Source: Harmothoe impar (taxonomy: Eukaryota; Annelida; Polychaeta; Phyllodocida; Polynoidae). Taken from it: 64,000 nt of DNA. Location: positions 43,259,152-43,323,151 of the forward strand of contig OX381720.1 in the NCBI GenBank assembly GCA_947462335.1, in the 5' to 3' direction. Every line of letters begins with the position of its first letter. Position 1 is the stretch's first letter. The notes beneath the pieces were generated by a model. It saw only the letters and a program-made list of their open reading frames with translations, searched no databases and was not told where the DNA came from. The position numbers and the translations under genes were made by a program. Of the stretch, positions 61,601-64,000 are shown one piece after another.

Positions 61601-63684
61601 TGTTTGGTATCAAAATAAAGCTGAGTCTGACTCGCGTACAAGCCGCGGCTTCTACGCGAGAATTTACGGGTAATAGTATGATACATTAGAGACATACAAT
61701 GGGAGTGGTGTAGTAAAGGGGGTACAATTAGTTAACTCTGCAATAAATCTAAACCAAAGCTTCTACCTCTCACCCCCAAAACAAGGCGTCATCGAGATAT
61801 CAATTTGTCAATGAGTTTGAGTTTCTTTCATCCTTTGTGAAAACTATGGTTTCCTTTACTTAGTTTACCTTTAACTGTGTAATCCAATACTTACTCAATA
61901 AAGGTAAAGTCCACTTGTTCAACGTTTTCTTCTATCAACATGTAATCGTAGGAGTCTTGTTGATGTCGCCTTAGAAACTGTAACACTGTCTTTTTCTGAA
62001 AGAAGATATTCAATGTTTTTTCAAATATGAAATAATCAACAAGCATTTTGTGTATGTGACGACTTATTTACCCTATTTGATTTCTTCAGTATCGGCGTTT
62101 TATTTGTCTTGATGGTTGGAGCGAGGGGGTAAATAAAGCTTTCTTTTACTACCGGTACTGTAGACTACCGGCATATGACCACTAAAATTCCTTTACCATG
62201 AAATAATATGTTGGATGCTTATCTACATCTAAAGTAAAGTCAGAACTTACTTCCTCTTCAGGCATGTTCCAGAAGACGACTGAACCTTCTCTGAAAAGAA
62301 ACATTTCGGTCTGACATGAAAAATACTACATAATGAAGGATATCCCCCACGCATGCTAAATACGATGTCTCAGATAGATTTAATATATACAATAATAGTA
62401 CCAATATGATACTTGAGTCTTAAAGATTTGCATCTCAGTGTAATTTAACATATTTATAGAGCCAGAAATATCAAGAACAAACCTGAAGAAAAATATTTCC
62501 CTCCTCTCATCGTCAACTCTGTATTTTGCCTCCACGTGTACTGCATCCGTGACGTCTGCAAATTAAATCAATCACACTTTATTATTATTATGATCAATGG
62601 ACTAATACCCTGATTACCACTACAATAAAAGATTCTAAAATAGAAAGCACCATGTGAAATTATTTGAATCAGATCGCAGCCTGTAATTCTTCAACACCAT
62701 TATGAATTAGGAAAATTCATGGTAGAGCGAGCACATTATGCACCACGTGGCGTCCCTAAAGGTGTTTTCTTTTAATAATCAGATACCAACCTGGAGGTAG
62801 GGCACAGAGTAAGTAGAGTCCTTGTTTCTGTAGTTCAGATCTCAAACTCTCCAAGTTGATCTCTTCAGCAGTAGCATAGGCCACACCATCATACACTATC
62901 TGTCGAAGTAACGGTAGAATAGGATTGTTTTTTGATAACTTAAAGTTGACAGTTTGTAAAACTACAGGTGACTTTCAGTGTGGCAGATTGTGTTTTTGAA
63001 TATTCGTGTTAAGTACCTGGTGATTTATAGTGAACTTATTGTATGATAGGTCAGTAGTATCCTCAATGATGTTGTCAATATATTAAGCTATTATCATTAT
63101 CATATTATTATTGTCAATATATTAAGCTATTATCATTAATATAATAATCATTTTAAATTCATATCTAAAATTAAGTTTGCTACTCTGGTTAGTTGACTGT
63201 TCTTATTCAAAACCTTTCTTTTCAAACAGAACAGTTAATATCCTATTGATACACAAACTGAATAATTACTTACTTTATCAGCAGCTGTAGCATCTGCAGT
63301 CTTCTTCCGTCTCAGAATCCTCCTTGTGGATAACGGAGATACGTCCTTCTGAATGCCGCGTACCTTGACTTTTGACTTTACCTCGGTGGGTTCTTTTACA
63401 TAACAACGCACCTGTGCTGCCATCACTGGGGCAGTCCTTAACGGTAGTGAGGAGGTATTGATAAGGTATCCATTGTGTAGTGCCCCAGACACCCTGGAGG
63501 AAATGGGCCAGCCCCGAGTAGAAGGCAAAGTATGCCTGGTGGAGATGGTCGGTGCATGGCACAGTGAACGTCTACAGACGTAGGTGGCGTATCTTGTCAG
63601 AGTCACTGTCCCTTTGTTTACTGGAGAATGCTGTGTCACTGATAACTGGTGCCTGAGGCCCACTATTAAGGTCCTTATACTCAT
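58652..63684 (-). CDS. RMND1: RMND1, mitochondrial DUF155 protein, nine exons
   Basis: Exons 5' to 3': 63274-63684, 62791-62899, 62483-62555, 62251-62290, 61895-61995, 61133-61393, 60640-60760, 59914-60030, 58652-58693. All are GT-AG, phases agree, and the sum is 1275 nt (424 aa), near the human length of about 449. The N-terminus is Arg-rich and lacks acidic residues early on, as expected of a mitochondrial presequence. Family signatures: [54 protein letters not shown] and [12 protein letters not shown] then VGFEI in the tiny last exon, a C-terminal membrane helix. Known role: an inner-membrane protein supporting mitochondrial translation. A 5' UTR exon ends the transcript unit upstream; a splice acceptor lies at about 63814, so the promoter is further right. 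Confidence 0.93.
58797..59022. mobile_element. MITE family 1 copy in last RMND1 intron
   Basis: Ends ttttaaggatggcatgtcg and gcattatgccatcgttaaaa are inverted relatives. The interior has the family words ggcagcactggcgagttact and agggcttgatgcattaa. Confidence 0.7.
59338..59930. repeat. 34-bp minisatellite made from the RMND1 exon 8 splice donor
   Basis: About 11 units of consensus cttacctctatcatgatgag + tatgatgacaggac. The first unit at the right edge is the true end of RMND1 exon 8: on the minus strand ATCATGATAGAG|GTAAGGTCCTGTCAT. Each later unit repeats TCATGATAGAG|GTAAGG or TCATGGAAGAG|GTAAGG. Nine units are contiguous (about 59606-59912); two more (59338-59404) are split off by an inserted element. 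Confidence 0.9.
59405..59605. mobile_element. Small TIR element inserted in the RMND1 minisatellite
   Basis: TGTGTTCAGGTAAC at about 59429 is inverted as GATATCTGAACACA at about 59589-59602. The interior contains agatagggtaggtaggtcg and aaaatagggtcgctaggg. It interrupts the 34-bp array, so it came after at least part of the expansion. Confidence 0.7.
60325..60550. mobile_element. CCGTAAAACCTC TIR element in RMND1 intron
   Basis: taccgtaaaacctcacggtata at about 60329 is inverted as tacgcgaggttttacggta at about 60530-60548. Inside, two related stretches share gatcggctggtg-ggc-tataggatcgg words. Related in style and end sequence to 61448-61672. Confidence 0.75.
61448..61672. mobile_element. CCGTAAATTCTCGCG TIR element in RMND1 intron
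   Basis: ccgtaaattctcgcgtataa at the left, tctacgcgagaatttacgg at the right. The unit (C)TCGCGTATAAGCCGCA recurs about five times inside. Non-coding MITE, between RMND1 exons ending 61895 and starting 61393. Confidence 0.85.
63060..63140. repeat. Short tandem duplication
   Basis: ttgtcaatatattaagctat followed by tatcattat occurs twice in tandem in the first RMND1 coding intron. Confidence 0.8.
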
Positions 63685-64000
63685 TGTGAATTGTCAGTTT
63701 TCGAATTAACTTTCGGTTTAAAATAGCAGTGATGCTGGAGGCAGTTTCCCCCAGGAAAGGTCCTATGTTATGGAAGTGCAGGTGTCTGAGGTTCTGATCC
63801 AAAAGAAATTCACCTGGAAATCAAAACATAATAAATAAATTAACATCATATAAATCAATTTATACACACAATTTTATCAATATCATCCTGAATATATATG
63901 AGTCGTGAATTGACGTGACTGACTCAGTCAGTTAGTTTGACACTTCTACCCCTGTAACCATAAACAAGACATTCCTAATACATAAATAGATCTACAATCC

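Noticed and set aside
1..64000. CRISPR arrays, operons or bacterial defence systems
   Set aside because: The window is intron-bearing animal DNA; tandem repeats lack the repeat-spacer layout of CRISPR.

Overview
This window is animal nuclear DNA. It is AT-rich, its genes are split by GT-AG introns on both strands, there are no operons or bacterial-type ribosome sites, and it is full of small inverted-repeat transposons. An intronless class A peptide-type GPCR with a very long third cytoplasmic loop, a secreted protein with two chitin-binding-like modules, and a sushi/mucin mosaic gene suggest a marine invertebrate, possibly a lophotrochozoan. The species cannot be fixed from sequence alone.

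Layout. (1) 1045-9693 (+): a complete 18-exon gene of the TMEM87 (GOLD-domain seven-helix, GOST) family, about 545 codons. (2) 16596-18233 (-): an intronless GPCR with a spliced 5' UTR, preceded by gene-poor DNA carrying MITEs and a pair of 503-bp direct repeats (21128-22977). (3) 25988-26878 (-): a small secreted protein with two six-cysteine, peritrophin-like modules joined by an Arg/Ser/Tyr-rich linker. (4) 27.8-58.0 kb (-): a tandem segmental duplication. The centromere-blind upstream copy (here called gene A, 35786-56269) reads as an intact 20-exon gene of 1669 codons: signal peptide, two PAN/apple-like modules, Gly-Ala-Ser repeats, LDLa module, a run of unfamiliar Cys-rich LGG modules, a Thr/Ser/Pro mucin repeat, nine sushi (CCP) modules and a hydrophobic C-terminus. 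Every internal intron is in phase 1. The second copy (gene B, 28361-34000) has lost its whole N-terminal half and most of the mucin repeat, and carries a nonsense codon and frameshifts in four sushi exons, so it is a decaying pseudogene. Homologous 5' and 3' flanks show that the whole locus was duplicated. (5) 58652-63684 (-): a complete nine-exon RMND1 gene (mitochondrial DUF155 protein).

The genes do not form a pathway: housekeeping membrane and mitochondrial genes flank lineage-specific extracellular genes. The most unusual signals are the Cys-x4-Cys/LGG module of gene A; the live-gene/dead-gene tandem pair; and two separate minisatellites whose repeat unit contains a splice junction (the RMND1 penultimate-exon donor, copied about 11 times, and the acceptor of the last sushi exon in both gene A and gene B). 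At least ten TIR or foldback elements are described.
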